A stretch of DNA of 64,000 bases from Pseudoduganella flava. Its GTDB lineage: Bacteria > Pseudomonadota > Gammaproteobacteria > Burkholderiales > Burkholderiaceae_D. Below are positions 23,541-33,447 of the stretch, in pieces; position 1 is the first letter of the stretch, and every line of letters begins with the position of its first letter. Under the pieces are notes generated by a model that made no database searches, was not told where the DNA came from, and saw only the letters and a program-made list of their open reading frames with translations. Made by a program: the position numbers and the translations under genes. The stretch lies in assembly GCF_007830495.1 (NCBI RefSeq), contig NZ_VLKW01000002.1, forward strand, positions 62,001 through 126,000, written 5' to 3'.

Positions 23541-26500
23541 TCAGGCCACGCTGACATGGCTGCGCCCGCCAGCGCCCGGCTGCACGAGGATGCGCGTGGC
23601 GATCCGCTCCGTCATTTCCTGCACGTGCGAGATGACGCCGACCTTGCGGCCCATCGCCTGCAGGTTGTCGAGCGCGTCCATCGCCACCCTCAGCGTCTCG
23701 GCATCGAGGCTGCCGAAGCCTTCGTCGATGAACAGCGACTCGACCTTCACGCGGTTCGACGACAGCGAGGCAAGCCCCAGCGCCAGCGCCAGCGACACGA
23801 GGAACGATTCGCCGCCGGACAGGGAGTGCACCGAACGCAGGTCGTCGCCCATGTGCAGGTCGCGCACCAACAGGCCCAGCGACGGTTGCGCGGGATTGTC
23901 GATACGCAGCAGCTGGTAGCGGGGTGCCAGCTGGCGCAGGTGCGCGTTGGCGTAACCGAGCAGCACGTCCAACGTGAACTGCTGCGCATAGTTGCGGAAG
24001 CGCTTGCCGTCCGATGAGCCGATCAGATCGTCCAGCGCGGCCCAGCGGCGCTGGCTTGCTTCCTGCCGCTCCAGTTCCGCCAGCACGGCGCTGGCGCGGC
24101 GGCGGCGCTCGTCGTCCTGCGCCAGTGCCACCTTCAGCGTCGACAGCTGCTCCTGCGCGGCCACGCGCTCGGCCGCCAGCGCGGTCAACGCCTCGCGCAG
24201 CGCATCGGCCGCAGGTCCGTCGGCCGGCGCTTGCGCCACGTGACGCTGCAGCTGTTCCTCGCGTTCGCGCAACACCGCCAGCGCATGGGCGACAGCGTGG
24301 TCCAGCGCCTGCAATGCCTGCCGTTCGGCGCGCACGGCGTCCAGCGGCTGGGCAAGCAATGCCAGCAGCTCGTCCAGCGAGCCAACGCCGACCTGCGGCG
24401 TGAACAGGTCCGGCTCCGCATGGGCGGCGTTGAACGCGTCCAGCCAGGCGGCAAGCCGGTTGCGCGCGGCGCCCGCCGCCTCGTCCAGGTCGGCGATACG
24501 GCGCTGACCCTGCGCCAGCGCCTCATCGCAACGGGCGCGCCGCTGCGCCGCCTGCTGGCCGGCCTCCTGTTGCGCATGCAGCGCAGCATGGGCCGCCTCG
24601 CAGGCCGCGCGCAGCTTCGCTTCGACGTCGCCGACCGGTGCGCCGTTCCACAGCGCCAGCCGCTGGCTACGCGCCTGCTGCAACGCTTCGTCGGCCGCGA
24701 TGAAGGCTGCGCGCGCAGCCTGTTCCTCGGCCGCGACGCGCGCATGCGCTTCCTGCAGCGCGGTCAGTTCGATGTCCAGCGCGGCGATCTTCGCGGCGCG
24801 TTCGTCGAGGTCGGCGCGCTGCTTCAGCCATTGGCGGCTTTCGGCCTGGCGCAACGCGTGGAAGTGGGCCGGGTCCGCGCGCCACTGGTCCCGCCAGCCG
24901 TCCTGCGGGCTGTCCGCAAACGCGGCATCCAGTCCGTCCAGCAGCGACTCCAGGTGCCCGGCCGCATCGCCGTGCTGCGCCTGCAGCGCGTCGGCCTGCG
25001 CCTGTGCCTGAGCCAGCGCAGTGGCGGCGGTGGCCAGGCTGGCCTGGCATTGCGCCTGCGCGGCGCTGGCCTGTTCGCATGCCTGACGGGCGGCATCGCG
25101 CGCGGCCGTCGCCTGGCGCAGCGCCTGCTCCTGCCGGGCCACGTCTTGCAGATCCGTGCCTGCGGCGGCCAATCGGCCGGCCAGCCACGCGGCGTGGTCC
25201 GCGTCCGCCGCGCCGCCGAGCGCGGCCAACGTGTCATGCCAGCGCTGCTCCAGCGTGGCCAGCGCCGGTGCCAGCGACGTCAGTTCCGCCTGCACCTGCG
25301 CCAGCCGTTCGGTGCTGGACGCCACCAGCGCGCGCTGGGTTGCCTCGTGTTCGATCTGCCGTTCCTGTGCGGCGCGCCAGCGCGTCACGTCGGCGCGCAG
25401 TTCCTCCAGCATGCCGCGCAGCCGGTCGTCGCCGTGGTACGGGTGTTCGGTGGCGCCGCACACGGGGCAGGGCGTGCCGTCTTCGAGCGTCTCGCGCAGC
25501 CGTTCGACGCTTTCGCCGCACGCCGCCTCGGCCAGCGCCAGGGCCCGTTCCGCCTGCGCCAGCGCGGCCTTGCCGGCGGCCAGGTCGACCCTGGCCTGGT
25601 CGGCCAGCGCATGGGCGCCGTCGCGCGCCTGCTGCAGTTGCGCGGCTTGCGCCGTCAGTGCGGCCTGGCGCTCGCCGCGCGCGGCCAGTTCCTGCCACAG
25701 CCGCTCGGCATCCTGCAGCGCCGTGCGGCGTGCCTCGGCGGCGCCGCGCCGCGCGGCCAGCGCGTCCGCGTCGAATGCTGCCACGGCCTGCGACGCGGCA
25801 TCGCGTTCCGCTTCGGCCGCGCGCAGCTTGTCCGCCGCCGCGGCCACGCCGGCGCGGGCGGCCGCTTCGTCGTCGCGGTGGCGGGCGGCGCGTTGCTGCG
25901 CCGCCGCGAGCTTGGCCGCGATGGCCTGCACGTGCGTGGCGGCACGGCCGGCCTGGGCAAACAACTCGTCCCAGCGCGCCCACTGTTCGCCCAGCACGGC
26001 CCAGTGCCGGTGCTCGGCCAGCCAGCCTTGCGCGAAGTCCTGCGCGGCGACGAGGTTGCGCCGTTCATTGCGCTTGTCCGACAGGCTGCTTGCCGCCTGC
26101 GTAGCCGCGGCCACCGCCGCGTCCCGCGCGGCGCGCGCCTGCGCGTGCTGCGGGCCCATCGCGTCGATGCGCGCGTCGAGCGCCTTGGCCTGGTCCAGTT
26201 TTGGTGCCGCGTCATGCCGCGCCGCCTCGGCGGCCTGCACGCGCGCCGCCGCTTCCTGCTGCGCGGTGGCGGCCAGCTGCTGCGCCTGCGCCGCCTGCCG
26301 CGCTTCGTCGGCGCAGCGGGCGATCGCGGCGCGCGCCTGTTCGGTCTCCTGGGCGATGCGCTGCACGTCGTCGTGCAGCGGACGCGCTTCCTGCACCGCG
26401 TCGAGCTGGTCGAGCGCGGCGCGGCGGGGCGCCGCCGCTTCGACGGCCGCGACGCGCTCCTGCCACGCGGCGTGCGCCTCTTTGACGCCGTCGGTCAGCC

Positions 26501-27299
26501 GGTCGTGCTGCTCGTGCCAGCGCAGTGCCGTCTCCAGCGCGGCCTTGCGCTGCTCCAGCGTGGCCCATGCCGCATCGGCATCGGCCAGCCGGCGCTCGGC
26601 CTGTTCGCGTTCATCGAGCGGCAGCGGCTTCTGGTCCGCCAGGCGCGCCTGCAACTGCTGCAGCGCCTGCGATTCCGCCTTGGCCCGTTCGTGCGCGCGG
26701 CGCGACAGGTCGCTGTAGATCGTGCTGCCGGTCAGCGTTTCCAGCAGCAGGCCGCGCTCGTCGTCCTGCGCCTTCAGGAATGTGGCAAATTCGTTCTGCG
26801 CGAGCAGCACGGCGCGCGTGAACTGGTCGAAGTTCAAGCCCACGCGCTGCTCGATCTCCTGCTTCACTTCCGTCTTCGTCGCGCCGACCGGCTGCAGTTC
26901 CGGCAGCGTGTGCAACGTCATCGTCGTCGGCTGCAGCGCGCCGGCGGCCTTCGTGCGGGCGCGGCGGACGCTCCAGCGCGCCCGGTAGGCCAGGCCGTCG
27001 CTGCCGACGAAGTCCACCTCCGCGTAGCCTTCCGGCGTGCCGCGGCGCAGCAGGTTGCGCGTGTCGTCGGAACCGATGTGTTCACCCGCGTCCGGCGTCT
27101 TGCCGCGCGCATGGACGAGGCGCGGCGTGCGGTCGTACAGGGCCACGCACAGCGCGTCCAGCAGCGTGCTCTTGCCGGCGCCGGTGGGGCCGCTGATCGC
27201 GAACAGGCCGGAGGAGGCAAGCGGCTCGCTGCCGAAGTCGACGGAGAATTCGTCCGCCAGCGACGCCAGGTTCTTGCCGCCGATGCGCAGGATCCTCAT
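23541..27299 (-). CDS. sbcC: Exonuclease subunit SbcC (Rad50-like SMC ATPase)
   Basis: This 1252-residue ATPase is larger than the E. coli protein (about 1050). The Walker A GPTGAGKST lies near residue 35. Long Ala/Gln/Arg-rich coiled coils flank the zinc hook CPVCGATEHPY, and the ABC signature LSGGESFLVSLALALGL and Walker B LFIDEGFGSLD lie near the C-terminus. With SbcD it cleaves hairpins, palindromes and protein-blocked DNA ends. It overlaps sbcD by four bases (ATGA), implying translational coupling. The extra length is in the coiled coils. Confidence 0.96.
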   Translation of the reverse strand: MRILRIGGKNLASLADEFSVDFGSEPLASSGLFAISGPTGAGKSTLLDALCVALYDRTPRLVHARGKTPDAGEHIGSDDTRNLLRRGTPEGYAEVDFVGSDGLAYRARWSVRRARTKAAGALQPTTMTLHTLPELQPVGATKTEVKQEIEQRVGLNFDQFTRAVLLAQNEFATFLKAQDDERGLLLETLTGSTIYSDLSRRAHERAKAESQALQQLQARLADQKPLPLDEREQAERRLADADAAWATLEQRKAALETALRWHEQHDRLTDGVKEAHAAWQERVAAVEAAAPRRAALDQLDAVQEARPLHDDVQRIAQETEQARAAIARCADEARQAAQAQQLAATAQQEAAARVQAAEAARHDAAPKLDQAKALDARIDAMGPQHAQARAARDAAVAAATQAASSLSDKRNERRNLVAAQDFAQGWLAEHRHWAVLGEQWARWDELFAQAGRAATHVQAIAAKLAAAQQRAARHRDDEAAARAGVAAAADKLRAAEAERDAASQAVAAFDADALAARRGAAEARRTALQDAERLWQELAARGERQAALTAQAAQLQQARDGAHALADQARVDLAAGKAALAQAERALALAEAACGESVERLRETLEDGTPCPVCGATEHPYHGDDRLRGMLEELRADVTRWRAAQERQIEHEATQRALVASSTERLAQVQAELTSLAPALATLEQRWHDTLAALGGAADADHAAWLAGRLAAAGTDLQDVARQEQALRQATAARDAARQACEQASAAQAQCQASLATAATALAQAQAQADALQAQHGDAAGHLESLLDGLDAAFADSPQDGWRDQWRADPAHFHALRQAESRQWLKQRADLDERAAKIAALDIELTALQEAHARVAAEEQAARAAFIAADEALQQARSQRLALWNGAPVGDVEAKLRAACEAAHAALHAQQEAGQQAAQRRARCDEALAQGQRRIADLDEAAGAARNRLAAWLDAFNAAHAEPDLFTPQVGVGSLDELLALLAQPLDAVRAERQALQALDHAVAHALAVLREREEQLQRHVAQAPADGPAADALREALTALAAERVAAQEQLSTLKVALAQDDERRRRASAVLAELERQEASQRRWAALDDLIGSSDGKRFRNYAQQFTLDVLLGYANAHLRQLAPRYQLLRIDNPAQPSLGLLVRDLHMGDDLRSVHSLSGGESFLVSLALALGLASLSSNRVKVESLFIDEGFGSLDAETLRVAMDALDNLQAMGRKVGVISHVQEMTERIATRILVQPGAGGRSHVSVA

Positions 27300-28528
27300 C
27301 CGGCCGCCTCCGCGAGCAGCAGTTCGGCAAACGCCGCCAGCTGGTCGGGCGGCGCGTCGCTGCCGTACTTCTGCCAGTACAGCCGGGCGAACACGTCGGC
27401 CGGCTGCAGCCGCGCCAGCTGGTCCAGCGACACGGCCGCGTCCTCGAACGTGTTGCCGCGCGCGGCGCTCGTCGTTTCGATCTTCGCCAGGCGCACGTGC
27501 TTGCCCTCCAGCGCGGCCTCGATGCGGGCGCGCAGGCCCGGCTCTGGCGCGTCCAGGCGCACGCGCACTTCCAGGTAAGGCTGCGCTTCGTGCGGCATCG
27601 GCGGGAAGTCCAGTGCCTCCAGCTCGTCCAGCACCTGCGCCAGCGGCGCCGGCCGGGTCGGCACGCGCAGCAGGTGCACGGCGCGCGGCACGAGGATCGG
27701 CACGGCGTCGCGCAGCGAGTGGCCGTCCAGGTCCACGCGCAGCACCTGGTGCTGGTAATGCACCTCGGAGAACGACAGCGGCAGCGGGCTGCCGCAATAG
27801 CGGATGTGGCTGTGCGGGCCGATCTGCTGGGCCAGGTGCAGGTGCCCCAGCGCGGCATACGCGATGCCGGGGCCGAACATCCCGGCCGGCAGCATCTCGG
27901 TGCCGCCGATGACGATGCGGCGCTCGGAGTCGGCCGACATCTGCCCGTCCACCATATGGCAGTGACCCATCGCGACAATGGCCTGGCCCGGCAGACGCAG
28001 CGTTTCGGCGTGCGCCAGCGCCTGGCGGTACAGGTCGGCGATGCCGGTCAAATAGGGATCGCCTTCGTCGCCGGCACGTGGCACGTCGGCCGGGCGCAGG
28101 AACGGCACCGCGAGGCACCAGGCCGCCACGGCGCCGTCGCGGTTCGTCAGCGGCACGACGAGGCGGCTGACGTCGATGCTGCCGTCGGCATTGCGCAGCA
28201 CGTGGCCGACGACGCGCGTGCCGTGCGCTTCCAGCAGCGGCCCGGGCGCCTCGATGCGGCCGGGCGAATCGTGGTTGCCGGCGACGACGACGACGTCCAG
28301 GCCGGGCACGGCCTGGCGCGCCCGCTGCAGGAACTGGTACAGCTGGCGCTGCGATGCGGCCGACGGGTTCGCGTTGTCGAACACGTCGCCGGCGATCAGC
28401 AGCGCATCGGCCTGTTCGGCGACGATCGTCTCCAGCAGCCAGTCCAGGAAGCGCTGGTGCTCGTAGTGGCGGTCGAAATTATGGAGCGACTGGCCCAGGT
28501 GCCAGTCCGACGTGTGCAGCAGCCGCAT
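27296..28528 (-). CDS. sbcD: Exonuclease subunit SbcD (Mre11-like nuclease)
   Basis: This 410-residue metallophosphoesterase carries the conserved metal-binding motifs TSDWHLGQ, LIAGDVFD and VAGNHDS, then GHCHMV and LGHLHLAQ. It is the Mn-dependent 3'-5' exonuclease and endonuclease partner of SbcC. The ATG at 28528 gives the family N-terminus MRLLHTSDWHLGQ. It is divergent from the AlkX-like gene, with about 170 bases between starts. Confidence 0.96.
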   Translation of the reverse strand: MRLLHTSDWHLGQSLHNFDRHYEHQRFLDWLLETIVAEQADALLIAGDVFDNANPSAASQRQLYQFLQRARQAVPGLDVVVVAGNHDSPGRIEAPGPLLEAHGTRVVGHVLRNADGSIDVSRLVVPLTNRDGAVAAWCLAVPFLRPADVPRAGDEGDPYLTGIADLYRQALAHAETLRLPGQAIVAMGHCHMVDGQMSADSERRIVIGGTEMLPAGMFGPGIAYAALGHLHLAQQIGPHSHIRYCGSPLPLSFSEVHYQHQVLRVDLDGHSLRDAVPILVPRAVHLLRVPTRPAPLAQVLDELEALDFPPMPHEAQPYLEVRVRLDAPEPGLRARIEAALEGKHVRLAKIETTSAARGNTFEDAAVSLDQLARLQPADVFARLYWQKYGSDAPPDQLAAFAELLLAEAAG

Positions 28529-28696
28529 GGTGGCAAATGATGGAGAGAAGCAGGCGCGGCGCGCCCGGCAGTGGCGAAAGCGCCCAAGTGTAGCGCATCC
28601 CGGCCGCGGGCGGGAAGGCAGCGGCATGACAAATCCCCGCCGGGCTGGCAAAGTTCATTAGAATAGCCTCGCCCTGCCCATGCTGAAGGACGCCAT

Positions 28697-29965
28697 TTGA
28701 CCGACCTGACTCTTACCTTGCCCGCCGCGCGGGCGCTGCATCTCGCCGCCCAGGGCCTGGCGGCGCCGCGCCGCGCCCGCGCTACCAAGGCCGATGTGCT
28801 GGCCGCGATCCGCCGCATGCTGGTGCTGCAGATCGACACGATCCACGTCGTCGCGCGCAGCCCGTACCTGGTGCTGTGGAGCCGGCTGGGCGACTACCCG
28901 CAGCAGTGGCTCGACGAGCTGCTGGCCGAGGGCGCGCTGTTCGAATACTGGGCCCACGAGGCGTGCTTCGTGCCGGCCGCGGATTACCCGCTGCTGCGCC
29001 ACCGCATGCTTGACCCGGAGGCGATGGGCTGGAGGCGTTCGACGGCGTGGCTGCGCGAGCGGCGTGCCGAGGCCGACGCGCTGCTGGCGCACGTGCGCAC
29101 GCACGGGCCGGTCCGCTCGGCCGATTTCGAACGCACCGACGGCAAGGCGGGCGGCTGGTGGGAATGGAAGCCGGAAAAGCGCACGCTCGAAGCGCTGTTC
29201 ATGGTGGGCGAACTGATGATCGCGCGGCGCCAGCAGTTCCAGCGCGTCTATGACGTGGCCGAGCGCGTGCTGTCCCGAATCATCCCCCATCTGCTGCCCG
29301 GCTGGAGCGATGCGCAGCTGCCGTCGCATGGCGACGTGCGCCGCACCTTGGCGCTGAACGCCGTGCGCGCATTGGGCGTTGCGAAAGCCGGCTGGATTCC
29401 CGATTACTACCGCACCAAGCCGCCGCACGTCGACCAGGCCGCGCTGGCCGATGCGGGGCTGCTGCTGCGCGCTCGCGTCGAAGGCTGGAAGGAGCCCGTC
29501 TACATCCACCCGGACCATGCCGACCTGGCCGCGCAGGCCGCCGCCGGCACGCTGGCGCCCACGTTGACGACGATCCTGTCGCCGTTCGACCCGGTCGTGT
29601 GGGACCGCCGCCGCGCGCTGGAGCTGTTCGGCTTCGACTACCGGCTCGAATGCTACACGCCGGCGGACAAGCGCCGCCACGGCTATTTCACGCTGCCGCT
29701 GCTGCGGCGTGGCGCGCTGGTCGGGCGCGTCGATGCGAAGGCGCACCGCCGCGACGGCGTGTTCGAACTGAAGGCGCTGTGGCTGGAGCCGGGCGTGCGC
29801 ATCAGCGAACGCTTCACGCGCGACCTGGCCCAGGCGCTGCGTCGCTGCGCCCAATGGCACGGCTGCGCAAGCATCGCCGTGGTGCGCACCGAGCCCGCGG
29901 CCTTTGCGGCGCCGCTGCAGGCACTGCTGGGCAGCGACGATGATGATGAGGTGAGGGCGGCATGA
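28697..29965 (+). CDS. YcaQ/AlkX-like crosslink DNA glycosylase family protein
   Basis: This 422-residue winged-helix protein of the HTH_42 family belongs with E. coli YcaQ (AlkX), which unhooks interstrand DNA crosslinks. The catalytic Q-phi-D motif appears as Q45-I-D47 in LVLQIDTI. The AlkZ subgroup has Q-phi-Q instead. Other family landmarks are FEYWAHEACFVP, PDYYRT and LSPFDPVVWDRRR. The start is TTG 28697: AAGGA lies six bases upstream, and an upstream ATG frame is closed by TGA. Placement beside sbcCD groups it with DNA-end and lesion repair. It overlaps the next gene as ATGA. Confidence 0.88.
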   Translation: MTDLTLTLPAARALHLAAQGLAAPRRARATKADVLAAIRRMLVLQIDTIHVVARSPYLVLWSRLGDYPQQWLDELLAEGALFEYWAHEACFVPAADYPLLRHRMLDPEAMGWRRSTAWLRERRAEADALLAHVRTHGPVRSADFERTDGKAGGWWEWKPEKRTLEALFMVGELMIARRQQFQRVYDVAERVLSRIIPHLLPGWSDAQLPSHGDVRRTLALNAVRALGVAKAGWIPDYYRTKPPHVDQAALADAGLLLRARVEGWKEPVYIHPDHADLAAQAAAGTLAPTLTTILSPFDPVVWDRRRALELFGFDYRLECYTPADKRRHGYFTLPLLRRGALVGRVDAKAHRRDGVFELKALWLEPGVRISERFTRDLAQALRRCAQWHGCASIAVVRTEPAAFAAPLQALLGSDDDDEVRAA

Positions 29966-30954
29966 ACGCGGCGCACACGATCCTGCCGCCGGCACCGGCC
30001 TGTATCGTCGGGCCGGACGGCATGCCTGCGCTGGGCCGCCACGCCGGCACCCTGCGCGGCTGCGATTGGCATCGGCTGGCACCGCCTTACGCACGGGGCG
30101 CGCTGTGGCGCAGGCTGCACCACAAGCGCTGGCATTACGCGGCGCTGGCGTCCGACCAGATGTTCTGCGCCGTGGCGATCGTCGACGTCGGCTGGATGAC
30201 GACGTGCTTCGCATACGCGTTCGACCGCGCCGACGGCGACATGATGGCGAACTTCTCGCAGGACGGCTTGCCGGGCCGCTTCTCGGCCACGCTGGCCGAG
30301 GACGGCGCCGGCACCAGCACGTTCGGGCGCGCCGGCGTGTACATCGACCTGGGCCCGCAGGGCCTGTCGCTGCGCAGCCCATGGCTGGAGGTCGACGCCT
30401 CCTTTGCCGCGCCCACGGCGCCGGCACTGGTGGCCAGCGGCGTGGTGGCGGGCGGCGGCGTGCACGCGACGCAAAAGACGGGCGGCCTGGCCCTGACGGG
30501 CGAAGTGCGCACGTGGCGCAACGAGTACAGCCTGGACGGCGGCACCGCCAGCATCGACTATTCGAACGGCCTGCTGCCGCGCGAGACGGCATGGCGCTGG
30601 GCTTCCGGCCACGACCTCGACGTGGGCTTCAACGTGCAGGCCGGCTACTTCGGCGCCAACGAGAACGCGCTGTGGCTGGACGGCGCCGTGCATCCGCTGG
30701 CGCCGGCCCGCTTCGTGTACGATGCCAAGGACCCGCTGGAGCCGTGGCGCATCTTCACCGAGGACGATTGCCTGGACCTGGTGTTCACGCCCGTCGCCGC
30801 GCGCCGCGAGCAGCGCAACCTGCGCATCGCCGCCAGCCGCTACGTGCAGCCGCTCGGCACCTTCACCGGCTGGGTGCGCAGCGCACCGGACGCGCCGCGC
30901 CGCATCGTGACGCAGCTGGCCGGCGTCACCGAACAGCATTTCGCCCGCTGGTAG
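29962..30954 (+). CDS. DUF2804 domain protein
   Basis: This 330-residue protein fits the uncharacterised DUF2804 family. It has a beta-rich body with HHKRWHYAALASDQMFCAVAIVDVGW, FAYAFDR, WRWASG, GYFGANENALWLDG and a late FTGWVRSAPDA. There is no signal peptide or membrane helix. It is translationally coupled to the AlkX-like gene (ATGA), which suggests related regulation. No biochemical activity is known to me. It probably continues into the acetyltransferase transcript 19 bases later. Confidence 0.86.
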   Translation: MNAAHTILPPAPACIVGPDGMPALGRHAGTLRGCDWHRLAPPYARGALWRRLHHKRWHYAALASDQMFCAVAIVDVGWMTTCFAYAFDRADGDMMANFSQDGLPGRFSATLAEDGAGTSTFGRAGVYIDLGPQGLSLRSPWLEVDASFAAPTAPALVASGVVAGGGVHATQKTGGLALTGEVRTWRNEYSLDGGTASIDYSNGLLPRETAWRWASGHDLDVGFNVQAGYFGANENALWLDGAVHPLAPARFVYDAKDPLEPWRIFTEDDCLDLVFTPVAARREQRNLRIAASRYVQPLGTFTGWVRSAPDAPRRIVTQLAGVTEQHFARW

Positions 30955-30973
30955 GCGGGTACATGAGGACACG

Positions 30974-33349
30974 ATGAGCATCCGCCACCTCGACCGCCTG
31001 TTCGAACCGCGCACCGTCGCCGTCATCGGCGCCTCGCAGCGCCCAGGGCGGATCGGCACCACAGTGCTGGACAATATGGCCGCCAGCGGCTTTGCCGGCC
31101 CGTTGTGGCCCGTCAATCCGAAGTACGACACGCTGCTCGGCATCCCGTGCTATGCGCGCATTGCCGCGCTGCCGGCCGCGCCGGACCTGGCCGTGATCTG
31201 CACGCCGCCCGACACGATCCCCGGGATCGTTGCCGACCTGGGCGCACGTGGCACCCGTGCGGCGATCGTGCTGACGGCCGTGCCGCCGGCCGTGCGCGCG
31301 GCGATGCTGAAGGCGGCGCGGCCGCACGTGCTGCGCTTGCTGGGTCCCGGCGGCATCGGCCTGATCGGCCCGGCCGCCGGCGTCAACGCCAGCGTCGCCC
31401 ACGTCGGCGCGCGGCCGGGCCGGATCGCGTTCGTGTCGCAGTCCGGCATGCTGATGACGGCCGTGCTGGACTGGGCGCAGCACCATCACATCGGCTTCTC
31501 GCGCGTCGTGTCGGTGGGCGAGGGCGGCGACGTCGACGTGGCCGACCTGCTCGATTACCTGGCCGGCGATGCGGACACCCAGGCCATCGTGCTGCACATC
31601 GAAAGCATCGCCGATGCCCGCAAATTCCTGTCGGCGGCCCGCATCGCGGCGCGCGGCAAGCCGGTGGTCGTGCTGAAGTCGGGCCGCGGTACGGACCGCG
31701 CCGACCGCGTCGTCGATGCGGCGATCCGCCGCGCCGGCATGCTGCGGGTGTACTCGTCGGCCGACCTGTTCGACGCCGTGCAGACGGTGGCGAGAGCCCG
31801 CCCGCTGCCGGGCGAACGCCTGGCCGTCGTCAGCAACGCCACCAGCCTTGGCCTGCTGGCGACGGACGCGCTGGCATTCATCGGCGGCGAGCTGGCGCCG
31901 CTGTCGCCGCCGACCTTGCGCGCATTGAATGACCTGGCGCCGGACGGCGTGGCACCCGGCAATCCGCTGGACATCGGCGTGCGCGCCGATTGCGCCCGCC
32001 ACGTGGCGGCCGTGCGCGCGCTGCTGGACGAACCGCAGGCCGACGCCCTGCTGCTGGTGCACGTGCCGACGCCGGCCGCCGGCAGCACAGAGGTGGCGCG
32101 CGCTCTGGTGCCGCTGGTGCGCGATGCGCGCCGCACCGTGCTGTCGTGCTGGCTCGGCGGCGATGCGGTGCAGGAGGCGCGCGCCGTGTTTGCCGATGCG
32201 GGCCTGCCCAGCTACGACACGCCGGAAAAGGCCGTGCGCGCGTTCCGCCAGGTGGTGCAATACCAGCGCAACCAGGCCTTGCTGACGGAAGTGCCGGCGC
32301 AGGTGCCGAGTACCGATGCGGCGACGCGGGCCTCCGCCCGGGCGCTCGTCACGGCGGCGCGCCGGGCCGGCCGCCACGTACTGGATGCGGACGAATGCCG
32401 CATCGTGCTGGCCGCGTACGGCCTGGAGCTCGCAGCCGCGCCAGCCGCGCTGGACGACGACGTGCCGCCGCTGCGCATCGCGATGCACGTCGACGCCGTG
32501 TTCGGCCCCGCGCTGGAATTCGGCCTGGGCGGCAGCGCGGGGCGCGCCGCCGGTGGCCACGCGGCCGGGCTGCCGCCGCTGAACATGGTGCTGGCGCGTG
32601 ACATCGTCGGCCGCAGCCGCGCCGCCCGCTTGCCCGGTGGCGATGCCGCCGTCTGCCAGGCGCTGGTGCGCGCAGCGGACCTGGTGACGGACCTGTGCGA
32701 AGTCGCCGAACTGGAACTGGACCCGCTGAGCTGGCGCCCCGGCGGCGCGCTCGTTGCGCAGCGTGCCCGCATCGTCCTTGGCCCGCCGCGGCCGGAAGCG
32801 GCGATGGCGATCCGCCCGTATCCGCAGGCGCTGGAGGAAACAGTGGCGTGGCAAGGCACCACGCTGCTGCTGCGGCCCATCCGGCCGGAAGATGCGCCGG
32901 CCCATGCGCGTTTCTTCGCGCAACTCGATCCGGACGACGTGCGGCTGCGCTTCTTCACGGTGCTGCGCGAACTGCCGCAGGTCCAGCTGGCGCGCCTGAC
33001 GCAGATCGACTACGACCGCGCGATGGCGTTCATCGCCACCCGGCCCGGCCCCGGCGGCATGCCGGAAACGCTGGGCGTCGTGCGCGCCGTGGCCGACCCG
33101 GACAATCGCCGCGCCGAATTCGCGATCGCCGTGCGTTCGGACCTGAAAGGCAAGGGGCTCGGCATGGTCCTGTTCCGCAAGTTGATCGAGTACTTCCGCG
33201 GCCGCGGCACGGGCGCGCTGACGGGCGAAGCGCTGGCCGAGAACACCGGCGTGCAGCACCTCGTGCGGCGTTGCGGCGGCGCCGTGCTGCCCGGCAGCGA
33301 GCCGGGGATGGTGCGGCTCGAACTTGCATTGCATGGGAAAACATCCTAA
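30974..33349 (+). CDS. PatZ-like GNAT acetyltransferase fused to a degraded acyl-CoA synthetase module
   Basis: This 791-residue protein has an N-terminal CoA-binding Rossmann domain (TVAVIGASQRPGRIG), a succinyl-CoA-ligase-like flavodoxin domain (RIAFVSQSGMLMTAVLDWA; VVVLKSGRG), a rump of an ATP-grasp domain, and a C-terminal GNAT domain (LKGKGLGMVLFRKLIEYF, acetyl-CoA site). Homologues are usually about 880-900 residues. Roughly 95 residues are missing after AAYGLEL, including the ATP-binding Lys and the HKSDVGGV segment, and the frame resumes at DAVFGPALEFGLGG. The ligase activity is therefore probably lost, while protein lysine acetylation, as in E. coli PatZ, could remain. Function is inferred from architecture. 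Confidence 0.88.
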   Translation: MSIRHLDRLFEPRTVAVIGASQRPGRIGTTVLDNMAASGFAGPLWPVNPKYDTLLGIPCYARIAALPAAPDLAVICTPPDTIPGIVADLGARGTRAAIVLTAVPPAVRAAMLKAARPHVLRLLGPGGIGLIGPAAGVNASVAHVGARPGRIAFVSQSGMLMTAVLDWAQHHHIGFSRVVSVGEGGDVDVADLLDYLAGDADTQAIVLHIESIADARKFLSAARIAARGKPVVVLKSGRGTDRADRVVDAAIRRAGMLRVYSSADLFDAVQTVARARPLPGERLAVVSNATSLGLLATDALAFIGGELAPLSPPTLRALNDLAPDGVAPGNPLDIGVRADCARHVAAVRALLDEPQADALLLVHVPTPAAGSTEVARALVPLVRDARRTVLSCWLGGDAVQEARAVFADAGLPSYDTPEKAVRAFRQVVQYQRNQALLTEVPAQVPSTDAATRASARALVTAARRAGRHVLDADECRIVLAAYGLELAAAPAALDDDVPPLRIAMHVDAVFGPALEFGLGGSAGRAAGGHAAGLPPLNMVLARDIVGRSRAARLPGGDAAVCQALVRAADLVTDLCEVAELELDPLSWRPGGALVAQRARIVLGPPRPEAAMAIRPYPQALEETVAWQGTTLLLRPIRPEDAPAHARFFAQLDPDDVRLRFFTVLRELPQVQLARLTQIDYDRAMAFIATRPGPGGMPETLGVVRAVADPDNRRAEFAIAVRSDLKGKGLGMVLFRKLIEYFRGRGTGALTGEALAENTGVQHLVRRCGGAVLPGSEPGMVRLELALHGKTS

Positions 33350-33447
33350 GGTGAGTCAGAAAGCTCGCAAGCAAGCTTGCGCTGCCTCAAAGTGGTCCTG
33401 TCGGTCTTATTTACACTTTGAACTTCCGTTTCGCACAGGGAGAGAGA

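Noticed and set aside
24231..27578. Open frame of 1115 codons on the plus strand opposite sbcC
   Set aside because: It is antisense to a clearly conserved SbcC with Walker and hook motifs. Its Arg/Gln/Leu-rich translation has no motif and reflects high GC and codon-position bias.
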